Part shown: positions 23,717 to 36,800 of the stretch, piece after piece
Layout of the letters: each line of letters starts with the position of its first letter
Position numbering within the stretch: position 1 is the stretch's first letter
Assembly: GCF_963675165.1 (NCBI RefSeq)
Contig: NC_087390.1
Span: 3,610,001 to 3,674,000 of the forward strand
Direction: 5' to 3'
From: Halichondria panicea
Lineage: Eukaryota > Porifera > Demospongiae > Suberitida > Halichondriidae
Length of the DNA: 64,000 nucleotides
Translations under genes and position numbers: made by a program
The notes under the pieces: model-generated
The model's database searches: none
The model's input: the letters and a program-made list of their open reading frames with translations, nothing else
Told to the model about the DNA's origin: nothing

Positions 23717-25184
23717 TGTACAGCTTTTGCAGATGTTTTTCTGACTCTAGTGCTATCATAATTTATGTTTAGAAACTTATGATGCTGTGAAGAGGGATTG
23801 GAAATGAGGCTACTTCGTGGTACCGCAATCTGTGTTACCCCGCAGTTTACTTGAAATGTGAGGAGGGCCATCTGATCGATGTGCATGCTTACTGCTGAGG
23901 AAAAGTGATGACCCTTTGTTTTAGATGAAATCCAGCGCCTAATGCTCAACCAATTTGAGCCCTGCCCGTCCCAAAATCCTGGCTACGCCACTAATTAATC
24001 TGGATGTTTATCTTAGCTGTGCATGCATGTAGATCGATCTACTTCTATAACTAGTCTGCTGCAAGCTGCACTGTGCTATAATGCCTCTCACCATGTTTTG
24101 CTTTCGCTGAAAAATAGAAGAGTATGATAATGTTACGTTATGTTCTATATAATGTTATTATGCCTTGAGGCGTAGCCGCACGAGGGATACGGTAAAGCTG
24201 ACTGTGTGTGTGTCTGTTCTATCTGTAACTGCTTAACGATTACAATGCGACGAAAACTAACAGCTTCTATAGGCTTCTAGCCATATTCTCTTGGATTTTG
24301 ATTCGTGGATTAGCAAACTAAAGCTTCTTTCTCGAGTTATGGCTAGTTTGACTCGCATTGAAGGCTGTTGCAGTCTCTTCAGAATCTTTCGTAGCATCAT
24401 CTGTTTGCACAAACTTTCTATTCAACTTATGAGTTAGCCTTGCAACTAAAGCGCTAGCTTTTTGAAAGTCAGAAGGATCGAGCTGCTAAAGAAGCTATAT
24501 TAAAGTAGTCATTATATTGAACTTGCAGACACACCCCTTATTACTAGATCTAATACTTAATACCAGTGTAAGACAGTCCATTTTGAACCCCAAGATCCTG
24601 GCAGAATCTTTGTTGAGGTCCTGGTAAGCCATAAACCAACCTTTTCTGATAACTCTTTTTAGACTGCTTGTTATAGATATACTACTTTCTGTGATTGAAT
24701 TCTGCTTATCTCACAGACTACTGACTATGCCTTTGACAAACGTTTGCTCCCCTCGAAAATAAGACGTACATTTTATGGTATCTGTGGCATTTAATTTGTC
24801 CACTGACATTTATTACCAGCCTGGCTTGCCATTCAACAGAATGCTTCAAACATTGACGAGCTATAGTGGACTATTTCATGCACTTACATGCAGTAGTACA
24901 ACCTGGATCAATGGAAACATTCACTTTCAATCACATCAGCCCAGAACCAACAACGGTATTTTAATAATGAAAAAAGTCATCGTTAGTACAAAAGCAACCC
25001 CTCAACACAAAGGCTGCTTCTGTATAATGGCCTGAAATGTCCTCCGAAGGTGTTTGATAATAGGGTACGTTACACTCAAATTTCATCGAGGTGAAAATAA
25101 TAGCTTAGAGCTAGGATGTATGTTACTGCGTTCTATCGTGATAACCGCCACTGAACTGATCAACCTGTTAAACTACTATGGTAT

Positions 25185-26249
25185 TAGCCTCGACCCCAGG
25201 CCAAGTTTTCGCTTTTATTAGGCCTGGTACTAGTTGTCTGCGCATGTGTCAGTCGTTTGTCAGATTCTGACGAATGGATATTCTCGTTCACTTTCGTGAC
25301 ACTTATATTCGTGTACTATCGTGTAACTAGAAGTCAGTTCCCGTTTTATCATTATTGGAATCGATTGGAATGGCTCTTAGCTGAAGCTTCTCTCTTCCCT
25401 GAAGACTAGAAAACATTATTCTGAAGACTGAACAACAAGGGAAGAGGTATAAAGCTTTGTTAAGCTTGTTAAGGTCAGATATTTTTGTGTGGGCCCTATG
25501 CTATCAAGTCTTGTTCATGTTTGGCAAGATCTAGGTAGACTATATAGTTTCACCATTAATATGGTGGATCAAGTGAAGAGTGTAAGCTAGAGAACTTGGT
25601 GCTGCCATCATTAACTGTCGACAATGACACTATAACCTGTTTAATACGAGAAACTTAATATGTATAGATCTACACGTATTTAGAATGTCTACTTCTTGTA
25701 CAAGAGCAATGGCTAATATCCAGCTATCCCAATAGTGCTCCTCTTGGCTATACTAACGGACGAGACTGGACAGTTTGAGGTAAGGGTTTAACCGTCTTTG
25801 GTTTCTTGTCCTATACTCACAGGACTGGAGTATAACCTGCTCATTCAAGCGTTACTGGGTAGCTCAGAGGCATCAAGAGAATCTACGTTTTCTCAAGCAA
25901 AATTTACCTGAGTTACGAGTTGGGGCCTAGAATCAGAGAAGTCTAGCAGCCTGCTAAATCTTTTTGAAACGTAATTTGAAGGCATTCAATCATCCTGAAG
26001 TTGCCCTGGGTCATTGTAATCATGCTGCAGCACAACTGGCAACTCCACAGGCCCTTGTGAAGCAGCTCTCTATGTGCATCTTTTGTGTACTCACTCTGTG
26101 CATTTTCTGTGTACAAATTTCGGTTATTGAATATTTTTACCGACCACAAACACAATGAAAATTTAACGCAGCAGACAACCAGTACCAGGCCTATTTACAT
26201 GTTCGCCTAACCGTTATAAAAGCGAAAACTCGACCTGGGATCGAGGCTA
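25185..26249. mobile_element. Long-terminal-inverted-repeat element, Mutator-like
   Basis: The termini TAGCCTCGACCCCAGG and CCTGGGATCGAGGCTA continue through shared AAAAGCGAAAA and GGCCTGGTACT-type words to GTTGTCTGC / GCAGACAAC, giving arms of 70-90 bp with an internal offset. A perfect 9-bp duplication CTATGGTAT flanks it (25176-25184 and 26250-26258). Long arms and a 9-bp target site fit Mutator-like elements. No transposase frame is visible. Confidence 0.78.
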
Positions 26250-27482
26250 CTATGGTATGTAATGAATCTCGTGCCAACTAGTAATCCTGGGCCCTCTAAC
26301 CCACTCAAGTCAATAGCCCACATTTTAAAGGTGCCGTTCCAAATTCTTACCCATGTAGCCGTACAGCTGTAGTACCGAACAGTATAATGGCAGCTTCAAA
26401 AATTCAGGCATCTGGATATTGAGTACATCAAAGATTTCAGAGCTACAAGCATGTTTGTAGCTACATCTCGGCCATAGAGACGCAGAAGAATCCATGCAAA
26501 CACTGCATGTGTTTGACTGCTTCAACACATGAGGCATGACTCTGAAAAGTTTACCAACCATCAAGCATCTTAACTCCCGGGGGATCTGACACAATAAGCT
26601 TCCTTCAGACCCTCGTCAGCCACAACTAAATTAACAGTAGTAACCCGATAGAGTTTCGTAAAGAAAAAAATAATGGGTAAATAACCAAACTGGAATAATA
26701 GGAGGCTGACTTTTTGAATAGTAATAGGCAAAAAAAGAGCATAATTTGTCAAGGCCTAGCTGCGGTCACGTACGTGGTTTAAGTCAGATCATAGATAAAC
26801 GAAAGAAAGGGATAGGCAACGCCCCACGTGATACTAGGTAAATGCAGTGTGTGACATCACACCCTCTGGTTGGAGGCGAGTTGCGCTCAAGAAAGTACAC
26901 AGTGATCCCTATATCTGCTTATTTTTCTCGTGGGGGGCCTAAAAGAGAAATTCAAAGCAATCAGGCATCATGCACACATACACCCAGCACTACTGATAGC
27001 TACAGCTGCTATGTTAGTGCCGAGCTTTCTTTTATTCAGCTTGATTTGTGTGAAAAAACACCAATTTGTCAGTTTATGTATACCTCTATCTCCAATATGA
27101 AATAATTTTATAACATGTACGTTTCACAAAATTAAAGTGTGTTTATAACTGCATGGAACAAAGCATATTTTCCAGCTCTCAATGCAGTGAAGTAGTAGCA
27201 GCACCATGAAACGTTTGTCCGAAGTCCAGAAAGTTTGCGTACCTCTCCTGCTCTTACTGTACATGGTCATCTAGTTTGAAGTGCTCTAAGACACAGTTTA
27301 GGTATTAGAAAGTGGAACACAAGTATCTTTATCTGTATTGTGTGATCGAAGAGATGGCATTTGAAGGACTTGGGAACAGACCTGTTATGGTTTGTAGAGT
27401 GTACTGCATGACACCCCCTTTGGAGCTCACTTTCTCATCACTTTGCATAATATAGTAGCTCTAAAAGATTAATAGCCTATGT

Positions 27483-28739
27483 CAAGAGTTCATTAGGAAG
27501 AGTACGCAACTCCACTTAAAACCATAGTAGGCGTTTCTTCAACCATAGATAGTAGAGGAAGGGGATTGGAAACGGGATCACGTGAGCTTATGCTTGCAAT
27601 GTAAGGCATCTGGGACCGTGCGCGTTGCAACCTATGACATCTTGAGGTGTGATTTTACTGGTTTTGAGGTCAAGAGAAGCTTTTGAAAAGAAGCAAATGA
27701 GAGGATACTAGGTAAGTAAATGTATGAATAGCCCTAAAATTTGTCTTGAGGCATGGCTAGATACAAAATGAAACATTATTACTAGCTAGAAGTCATGTTC
27801 ACTCTTGGTAGCACACAAAATTTGAAGATTTTACAACACTTAGCTTCTTCTTTTTATTTGTGGGGTAAGAACTGACATATGAATTGCATCTATTGTAAAT
27901 GAATGGTTACAGTAGTAGTACATGATGTTATTTTATTGCTTCAGCTGTATATTGGAAGTGGGGATATAATACTTCTTGAGTTATTGACCGATTTGTTGAT
28001 TTCCACTAGCCATCTTTGCGGGGTAGCATCTCCATAACTAAGCTGAGTTTATATTCGAGACTCGGCAATATTAAAGATCAATGTCCATATTATTGCTTCC
28101 AATGCATTAGATTTTGAAAATCACTATTCATGCTCTGATTTTGTCACCACAGTGTCGATGTGTGGCAAGAACTTGGACTGAGAAATCACTGAAAGAACAT
28201 TGATAATTCATGTATAATTATGTTTAGACCATGCTTATACCTTATATTGATTGTTCATTGTTGTCTATGCATGATCATAAGCTTGCTTTAAGCTTTTAGT
28301 TTAGCATAAACTGCCATTAGTGCACAAAAAGTTTATTGCAAGCTCAGCACTTCAAGTTGCATCCATGGTCGCGGCTATAATTGAGGTTGTAGCAAGGACG
28401 GTCCGTGTGAAATAGTGCTAATTGCCTGTGTTTCCAATCCCCTACCTCTACTATCTATGCTTCAACCCTCGGCACACAACCCGCCTATAACCACATGCTG
28501 TTGTATAAACTGTGAAATCAAATTTGCAATGAATAACATAGTGATGATTGTGATAATTATCACTAATGTACAACTGCCAGTAGGAAAGGCAATGAATAAC
28601 ATATAGTTAGTAATTTTATTCATTGCCTTTCCTACTTGTTGCGGTTACAACAGCCATGCAGTATCTGTGACGTAGGAATGGAGGAATACTTTTTATGCAC
28701 AGTCTATTGGAGTTGCGTACTCTTCCTAATGAACTCTTG
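27483..28739. mobile_element. Middle element of the triple nest, CAAGAGTTC termini
   Basis: The terminal inverted repeat is about 32 bp, starting CAAGAGTTCATTAGGAAG on the left and ending CTTCCTAATGAACTCTTG on the right. The 7-bp duplication CCTATGT is perfect (27476-27482 and 28740-28746). It is inserted within 26790-28919 and carries 27544-28459 inside. Confidence 0.87.
27544..28459. mobile_element. Innermost element of the nest, CATAGATAG family
   Basis: The termini CATAGATAGTAGAGGAAG and its near-complement ending CTACTATCTATG form a 30-bp inverted repeat with one mismatch, carrying the family word GGATTGGAAAC. The 7-bp duplication CTTCAAC is perfect (27537-27543 and 28460-28466). At 916 bp it is longer than its relatives at 1849-2350 and 31777-32254. 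Confidence 0.87.
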
Positions 28740-29045
28740 CCTATGTCTAAGTGTACCTGGTGTCTCCTCAAGAGCACAGTTTGCTATAATACTACATATC
28801 TTTACTGACATTTTGAGTGCACACACCCCTTTTTGCTCATTACACGCCCCTTTTTAGCAACTCGCCTCATTCAACGGAAGTGCTGGGCGTTGCCTATCCC
28901 TTTCTTTCGTTTATCTATGGTCAGATATATAAGTGGCGTATCCCGACAGGTTCCATGGTTCCATGGAATGTAGATTATATAAGATTATGTAGTGTTAATG
29001 AGATTCATAATCATTGCAATTGATGTCACGTGTCAAGGTAGACTA

Positions 29046-29480
29046 CCGTAATTGATGTAATTACAGCGCCAGAAAAAATTATCCACTTCTAAGTGGCGCA
29101 TCTTTAGAGCACACGAAATTACGTTCAACCCAAGCTGGCGCCTAAATTATGGTGGCGCTTATATTCAACAGCTAGTATAGAATTTGTAGAGAAAATGGGC
29201 GTGGTCTAGCTCAGTTTCACTTGCTAGCTGCACCGTTGAGAGCTGAATGACTTGTGAACAATATTCATTGACTGTAGCTATGGGTTAGACAACTGTTTAG
29301 AAGTGAAGGAAGTCAAAGATGCAGGATGATTGTCTTGATGTCTCAAATAAGCCTTTTTATAAGCGCCAGAAAAAATAATTCCAACAACGGTTGGCGCTTT
29401 TTTAGGACCTAAAAAATTATGCTGATGCTGACGTGGCGCTTAAATTATGGTGGCGCTATAATTGATTACATCAATTACGG
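29046..29480. mobile_element. Inverted-repeat element with GGCGC-rich arms
   Basis: The ends CCGTAATTGATGTAAT and ATTACATCAATTACGG form the terminal repeat, with AGCGCCA / TGGCGCT next to them. The interior has further GGCGC words next to TAAATTATGG, as near 46000. It is a small non-autonomous element with no frame. Confidence 0.65.
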
Positions 29481-30252
29481 TTCTAGCTAGCTAGCTGCTG
29501 GAACTATTGTACAGAATCTTTAGCAACAAATACGGTAGACTTGCACAAAGTAAGACTATAGTTGTTTAGGCCCTCAAAAGATAGAGTAGATTGTCATGAT
29601 TATAATTATTTCCAGCGGGGGAAGTCAATATGTGTAAAACTGCCTTAGCTATGTGTATCTCAAGAATACAGTAACTCCTACTCTTCCCCGCTGGATATAC
29701 TAGTACCTAGCAATGATATGTTCATCTAGCCTTGATCTTCATGACCGCATTTGTAGTTCAAAGTGCCATGACGTCATCACCATTTTTGGGGCTAATTAGC
29801 ATAATTTAATTAGGAAAAAGAAAACATTGAGCTTCATTTTGGATCATTTTGATGCAGCATGTATAAGCTTACACTGTATATTGCAAATAATACAGCAGTA
29901 TAATATATATGAACATAGTGTTAAATTTTGGTATTTACAGCCAGACCTGGGCCTTAACTATCCCAGAGAGCTTGAATGATCGTGATCATACTAGGCTCAT
30001 TTCATGCAATCCGCTACCGTGGTTATATACCCCTCGGAGTAACCACGGTAGCGGAGAATATATGGGTGCGTATCCTCCTCGTAGGTGCATGTGGTACCGG
30101 TATATCACAAAAATCCCACAAGCAGCTATAGTACAAGGCCTGCTTCTTTTCAACATTACAATGGAGAAAGTTGGGCCAGGAACGAGACTTATACATGTAG
30201 TATGATCTATATCCAATTCTTGATTCTTCAAAGTGTATTTACAATTAGACTA

Positions 30253-30404
30253 CCGTAAAACCTCTGGCGACCCTCTAAATATGCGACACTTGGACATTTC
30301 GCCCATAATTATAGCACCATATAAATTAATTTTTTTGTGTACATTAAAACTCTTACTTTTGCAAAACGTATTTAAAAGTGTCGCCTTAAATCGAGGTTTT
30401 ACGG
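30253..30404. mobile_element. TA-flanked MITE, CCGTAAAACCTC family
   Basis: The ends CCGTAAAACCTC and GAGGTTTTACGG are each followed by TA. The interior (GCGACCCTCTAAATA, GCGACACTTGGACATTTC) is nearly the same as in the copy at 57479-57625. The pattern suggests a Tc1/mariner-type non-autonomous element. Confidence 0.75.
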
Positions 30405-30406
30405 TA

Positions 30407-30782
30407 CCGTAATACCTCAATTTAGATTTAAGGCGACCCTCCAAATATGCGACACCCTGGCAATTTTCTGACCTCTAAAAATAGCGACAGCTGCATTGAC
30501 AATTATTTTTTAATGTCGTGTTCTAAATAGATCAGAGGTGAATGTAGCCACTCCCTAACCTCGATTGTAGCCCACTGGAAAATCAGTGTTTTTAATTAAG
30601 CGGCCTGAAATCGAGGCGGCAAGAGGATTCTGTATAAAAAATATAGAGTTATACCTCTAACCCTCTGAACATGCGACACCATGCAGGACTTCAATCAATA
30701 TAATTTTTTAACCTCTAAAAGAAGCGACCTCTGGTTTCGTAATTATTAAAAAGTGCCGCTTTAAATCGAGGTCTTTATACGG
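30407..30782. mobile_element. TA-flanked MITE directly abutting its relative
   Basis: It starts CCGTAATACCTCAATT and ends AATCGAGGTCTTTATACGG, with TA on both sides; the left TA is shared with the element ending at 30404. The interior has CCTCGATTGTAGCCCACTGG and is related, in inverted orientation, to the element at 50474-50812. Confidence 0.65.
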
Positions 30783-31297
30783 TACTCACGGAACATAGCT
30801 ATATATACAAGCCGGCCTACAACAAGCACTTTGGTGCTCTTAGTCTTATCATGTTATGCATGTACCAATGCAACTGCAAAAGCAGCATTGCATAGTAGTT
30901 AGAACCTTATACGCAGTAGATGAATGAAAACACCTAATGAAACTCGACCTCACCTTCTGTCAACTTTCAGCAATAGATATTTATTGCTCAGCTCCAACAC
31001 TGCACATGCTGGCCGTCCAGTCCACCGTCTACATGTACGTGTGGATCTACCACTGATTGTTGGGACTGGACTCACTGCATTTATACTAGAGCGTACCCTT
31101 GCGCATGCGCAAGCTATGAACTCTTGCTTATACCAGTCTGCAAGGACACTCTTTAATTAGTATTAAAGAGGTACTCGTTAGCTGCCACATAATTGGTACT
31201 GTTTCACAATACCCTTTTCTATTTTTAATAGCTTAACAGTTTATTGCCCTCGGTAAAGCACGCTCATTGTTAATAACACTGTAATAAAGAATAATTA

Positions 31298-33781
31298 TTA
31301 AGCAGCATTTAAGCTGAAAACATTATCACAAAATACATCGACGATGAAGGGTACGGGTTTAGAAGGTGGGAGTTTGTTTCCACTGTAGCTAATACACAAG
31401 AGACTGTATAATGCTTTTGGTAGTCCTTGAGCCTCGAGAACACTGAGCCCAAACCTGTGGAAAAGAGGGTGTAATTATGTAATCAAAATTAATGACAATA
31501 ACAGAAAATAGAATAGCTTGCATTATCTGAAGATTCACTTTACCATGCAAGGAGCACTTGAAAATCTCCTGATTTTACTCACCACACTATTTGTACAGAT
31601 TGTCACAATAACAACAATCATAATTAATAGAGTATACTCTCAATACCACAATAAGGCATTGTTCTGCACACAGTAAATGGGTGTTGTCTGTGTACTACTA
31701 TGGTTACTAGATCTAACCAGGAATGTGTTCACTCTTTGTGTCCTACCAGCTGTTTTAGTGCACTTCTATAACTGCCCATAGATAGAGTAGAAGGGGATTG
31801 GAAACGGAAGTACCCTCGAAGTACCATCCGTGTATCTCCGCGGTTTTAATCGAGGCTTACTTTTTAACACGAGGGCTAAACATGAATAATTCATGAGAAT
31901 TGTTCTGCTCTCTGTAAGAAGTCCACGAGCAGTTCTGCTGCTAAATATCAACTTTCTCTAATACTTGAGCCCATTTGAGACACAGGACACTATTTAGTTA
32001 TGTGTACCTCTAGCTACTTCACGACAATCGAGATTATATTTTCTTTGTTTCCAATTGATACCTACTATCAGGGGGCATGTGATTCAGTAATGGGGGTAGC
32101 TCTGAGATGTATGCTTTGGACACAATAAGTTTCCCGGGCTTTTGCGGGAGTTATGAGGAGATACACGGATGGTCCCAGAGCCACTACGTAGACTTCATTG
32201 TAAAACATCACGTGAATCACTTCCGTTTCCAATCCCTCTTCTACTCTATCTATGAACTGCCATACTGCACAGTAACCCAGAGGAGGTCCGATATGTGTGC
32301 AAGAACTCACTACAAGTGCTGCTGGTGCATTGGCCTGGAAGTTATCATGTGATAGCAATGACATCAATGCACTGTACTTGTAGTGATTCGTACACGCATG
32401 TTGGACCTCCTCTGGATGTAACCAGGAGTACCTGATGTAACCTACTATTTTATATTTTCTTGGCTTAATGCAATGTCTAACCTGAATGATCCTGTGTCTA
32501 TTGGACTGAACTTCGCATCTTGCGCTTCACAAGACAGCTCCAAACGGCCGTACAGCTCCCTGTTAAAATACATTATTACTGTCAAATTAAATTATTGTAT
32601 TCGCAATAGGGGCGGATCTACAGAAAAACTAGTAGGTAGATGCAGAAGCGAAATGGGAGCACAAGCGTATGCCAAAAACAATGCGACCATGTCCACTTCT
32701 GCATCATTTCCGGTGTGTAATTGCACGTGTGCAATAGTAGGTGTGGTTTGCAAGTAAATACTTCGCTGAGTCGGCACTACACTGCAGCTACAGTGCTAGT
32801 CAAGCTTGTAGCACGCTTTAAAAAGACTAACTGTATTAGGTAGGTCTACAGCTACTCAGAATCCAAGAGGGACTTCAATCAGCCAATGAGTGAGACACAC
32901 CATAGATAATTAAATTCTCCAAGCTCAGGGGTCAATCAGCCAATGAATGAGAGAAAATTAAATTCTCCAAGCTCAGGGAGGTGCTTGAGCACCTTTTGCT
33001 ACCCTGTAGATCCGACCCTGAGCAATTCTAACAAAAACTAATACTGTACGTAAAACAAATAAGTTTGGAGGCTCCTGGAGCAAGCTTGTACAATGAAATC
33101 TCGATTACAAAGCTAGCTGGCCAACCATTCTGTATGTGACTACAAAGTACGCATGCAAAAGGTATATCGTTGACTTACTTTGGAGCACGTAGTTTGATCA
33201 TTACTCTTGAAGTGTAAGAGGTGGTGGTAATTCTAAACTGTGGTGAAGCACTCTGACCACTAAACCACTGTCCGCTTATCTGGGAGTGAATGAGAGTGTA
33301 ATCGACACAGCAAACAGAGTAATGTTACAGTAACTTTCGTAAATTAAGTTACTCTTACGTATTGTAGCCAGAAGATATGCGTATGTATATTCTGCATTAA
33401 TGGACAGTAATCTAGTATACATGTACATGTAGGTATACCATGTACATTTGTACCTGTTGATGAAATTCATAGGGTATCGAGACTGGTGAGACAGTGAAGT
33501 CACATGTTGAGTACACCTGCAAAAACAAAAGATCTCACAATCACACGATGTTTTAATTATTCCATTATTCCCATTATTCCCATTTTAATACACGTACTGT
33601 ATTGAAAAGGGAATAGGAGAACAACTTTTTTACATGTACATGCGTAAGAGTACATAATTATATGGTAATTAATGAATATAGGTGTAATTATGGTCAAGGG
33701 CCGAAGGTTTACAAAACACCATTAAAGTATAAGTACACATGAAGTCGTCATTTACTACAGTGACGTACTCCATAAAGTAAC

Positions 33782-33841
<60 letters not shown>

Positions 33842-36800
33842 GGGGGGGTTGAGGTAAAGATGAGTCAATTGTAAGAAGGAACAATAGGACAATTACTACT
33901 GAAACCTAAAGATATTATAACATGTGACAGCTCAGTATGAGAAGGTGATTAGCAAATGTTAAATCGTTTGTGTATACGAACCAATTTTTACTCAACAGTA
34001 TTGTATGTAAACAGTGCTACAATACACAAACACAGAAACATCCCAAAAGGAGAGAAGCCATGTTAATCCTTGAATTAACAGTCATAGCAGCACAAACACA
34101 CATTAAAGCTGCCAAGAGAATTAGACCGCTACTAAACATGGGGTATAAAAGGCACAGCAGAACTCACAGAATGCTGCTACATGTATATACGTTGTGAATG
34201 CAAGACTAACAAAATGAATCATACAAGGCTGACGATACTCCTTGCATTTCTCTCAGTGAGTACACACACAGTATTCTCATATAGTATATAGTACACGTGT
34301 AAATAATAGTCTAATAAGTATGCTTGTATAGGTATGTGCTCATGGGTCATACTTGGTTCAGCTGAGAGTCAACTCATACGAGAATCCTTTGAACAGATGT
34401 GCAGAGTGTAGTCTAGCCAATCCACTACAAGGACCATTTGGCTGTTGTGACGGATTTGACGTAACAGGTGTATGCAGTGAATCGAAAAGATGTGACAACT
34501 ACTTTAGATATTGTCTGCGAGACTATGCCACTCCACCCGAGACACTGGGCTGCACCCTAGGAGGGGAAATAACTAGCGAGACTCCAGAAGAAGAGGACTA
34601 TAATAGGGACACTGATTTTTCAAGTTCGAGTGTGCTGGGCTTGGAAAACCCACTCAATCTACAAGGAGTGGAGCGTCTATGGCAGGTGTGTGTGCATGTG
34701 CAGCTGGTGGGTACATGTATGTTAGATCTATGTAATGACTACACTAACTAACAAAAAAATCTGAGTTGGGTCCGAGTGGGTGGTGGGTGGTTTTTGTGAA
34801 GTGTATAAGTAAAGCAAGCTAACAGCAAACAGTGAGCAAATTCTATAATTATGGACATGCTCTTGCAGGGAGTTCAACTATACATCCAAGCAATTGACTA
34901 TGACCAAGATAATGGCGATGACCTCATAGACACATTTGCTGTTGACATTTCACCATCACTAGTGGCTGGGTCACCAGATAGCAGTATGTTACGCTACTCT
35001 GGGAGATTTAACCTAGCAAGAATACTTTTAAGCTACAGGATACTCTGCCAGCAGTTCTTCTATGGGGACTCCTGCCAGAACTATGACGAATGTGCAGCCC
35101 AGAGTGTACTGTGTCAAAACAATGGAGTATGCATCAACGAAGAGGACAATTTTCGGTGCCAATGCAGAGGAGGCTACTCGGGACAGTATTGTGAGAACGT
35201 AGAATACTGCTTTGGCGTCAACTGTACCAACAGAGGGAAGTGTCACGAAGAAACAAGTTCATATGTTTGTGTCTGTGATTCTGGGTACACCGGTCAACTT
35301 TGTGAAACTGAAATTGATGAATGTGTAGGAGTCAACTGCACCGGTAGGGGAGAGTGTGTGGATGGGCTTGACACATTCAGTTGTTTCTGCAACCCAGGGT
35401 ATACAGGACAGTTGTGTGCTTCACAAATCACAACACCAGGTAAACTCTCAGCAGCTAGTAGTGATACAGTACAACTTATTTATTCTCCTAGGTAGATTAC
35501 ACATTAATTTTGACTAAAGACTTCGTTCCCACTCAGAATTGCTTGTAGGAGACCTGTTTGTACCAGAGCTAGCAGGAGGAATCATTGGCGGTGTGATGTT
35601 TATTATTCTAATTTTTATCTCTGCTGCTGCAGTGGCATATTTGCTTAAGCGACAGAAAGACAAAAAGGAAATAACACCTTCAAGTAAGAGCAAAGAGCTT
35701 ATTTCTAGCCTGAATGTAGAAAGTAAAAAGTAAGTGTGTACGTTAGGTACATGCCCTTTGTGTACGTTAACGTATACGCCTATATTTGTAATAATTATAG
35801 CAAAGTTGTGGTTATTTTGATATGTGAATCAGTAATTGATACAGATCTAGATGACTACCATGCGTACGGACAAGACAACACAGTGCATACAACACCCATG
35901 ACTCCACAGCGCTATGTCCGAGCTAGTTCCACCAATAGCCTCAGTAATTCTACACACACAGGAGTCAGCCTACAGTCATGTAAGTACGCCTCTATAGTTC
36001 ACGTGGCATTTGAAGGGAAAAAATCATGGTATAATAAAGATAGCTATTTGATTTTGGAGACATAATTGTATGTATAATAGTAATATTATAATTTTTTATC
36101 TCTATACTAAGTCTGCTGGCACATGCTCATGTATATAGATACAAGGGACATGCCCATGCATGGAGCACCTTGGACTGACCAGCGCAGAAGTTACACCAAC
36201 AGTTCCATCTGTACTGCCATCAGTCTACGATCATGTAAGCCTTGGTTTATGGGTAGTCAGTAGAGCAGAGCAGAGTAGGAGACGTTCTGTTTAAGGTTCT
36301 ACTTATACTGGCATGGTCACTTCACTAGCAACATGACTGATTGAGCATACATGCATGCATGTACATATACATGTATCATTAAAGACTCGCCATACCGGCA
36401 GCTACAGTAGTTAATATGTTTATCTGATTTAGATAACAATGGACGGGACAACCCAGTCTATGGGGCACCCCACCTCCCTGCTAGGAACAGCTATGCAAGC
36501 CGATCAAACACTTCGATTGCCACTGGAATCAGCATACAATCAGGTATGCGCCCTGAGACACATGGAAGTCATGTGATTTAGTGCCTGTTTTGGATAATTC
36601 GAGTTTACTAAAACCATTTCACATAGCATCACTAATACATAGGTATAACTATATGTGGGCCTATGCTGTATATCGAATGTTTTGCGAGCATCAAACATAG
36701 CAAATTTTGCGAGTGTTGATTACTTCGCAAAACCTATGCTGGTACTGGTTATAATGACATACGATCCCTGCTAGAAAGCAATAGTTTGATTGAAGCTGAT

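Larger units (their letters stand above)
26790..28919. mobile_element. Outer element of a triple nest, CATAGAT termini
   Basis: A perfect 30-bp terminal inverted repeat starts CATAGATAAACGAAAG on the left and ends CTTTCGTTTATCTATG on the right. The 7-bp duplication GTCAGAT is perfect (26783-26789 and 28920-28926). The first bases match the CATAGAT family, although the rest of the repeat differs. The element contains another at 27483-28739, which in turn contains 27544-28459. No transposase frame is seen. Confidence 0.87.
22032..31297. other. Nine-kilobase gene-poor transposon region
   Basis: I find no exon chain or long frame with recognisable protein sequence. Resolved elements are listed separately (23643-23716, 25185-26249, the nested set 26790-28919, 29046-29480, 30253-30404, 30407-30782). 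Fragments of the CAGTGGCGTAG family lie at 23120-23325 and 23840-23992. Two diverged tandem units (GCAGACAGCATRAAATTT, then CAGACAG and TACATATGTATAC) lie at 23195-23410. An interspersed repeat with ACTGTGTGTSTGTC and AACTAACAGCTTCTA occurs at 22410-22560 and 24165-24330 and recurs at the window end. Confidence 0.6.

Noticed and set aside
24775..25035. Plus-strand frame of 86 codons
   Set aside because: No similarity, no splice context, and it lies in repeat-rich DNA; open by chance.
29995..30060. Hairpin CCGCTACCGTGGTTA / TAACCACGGTAGCGG as a possible structured RNA
   Set aside because: It looks like one more small inverted-repeat remnant and has no tRNA-like or known ncRNA arrangement.
33669..33884. 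Frame with HTHTHT run
   Set aside because: Translation of the GT microsatellite; the same applies at 63731-63934.
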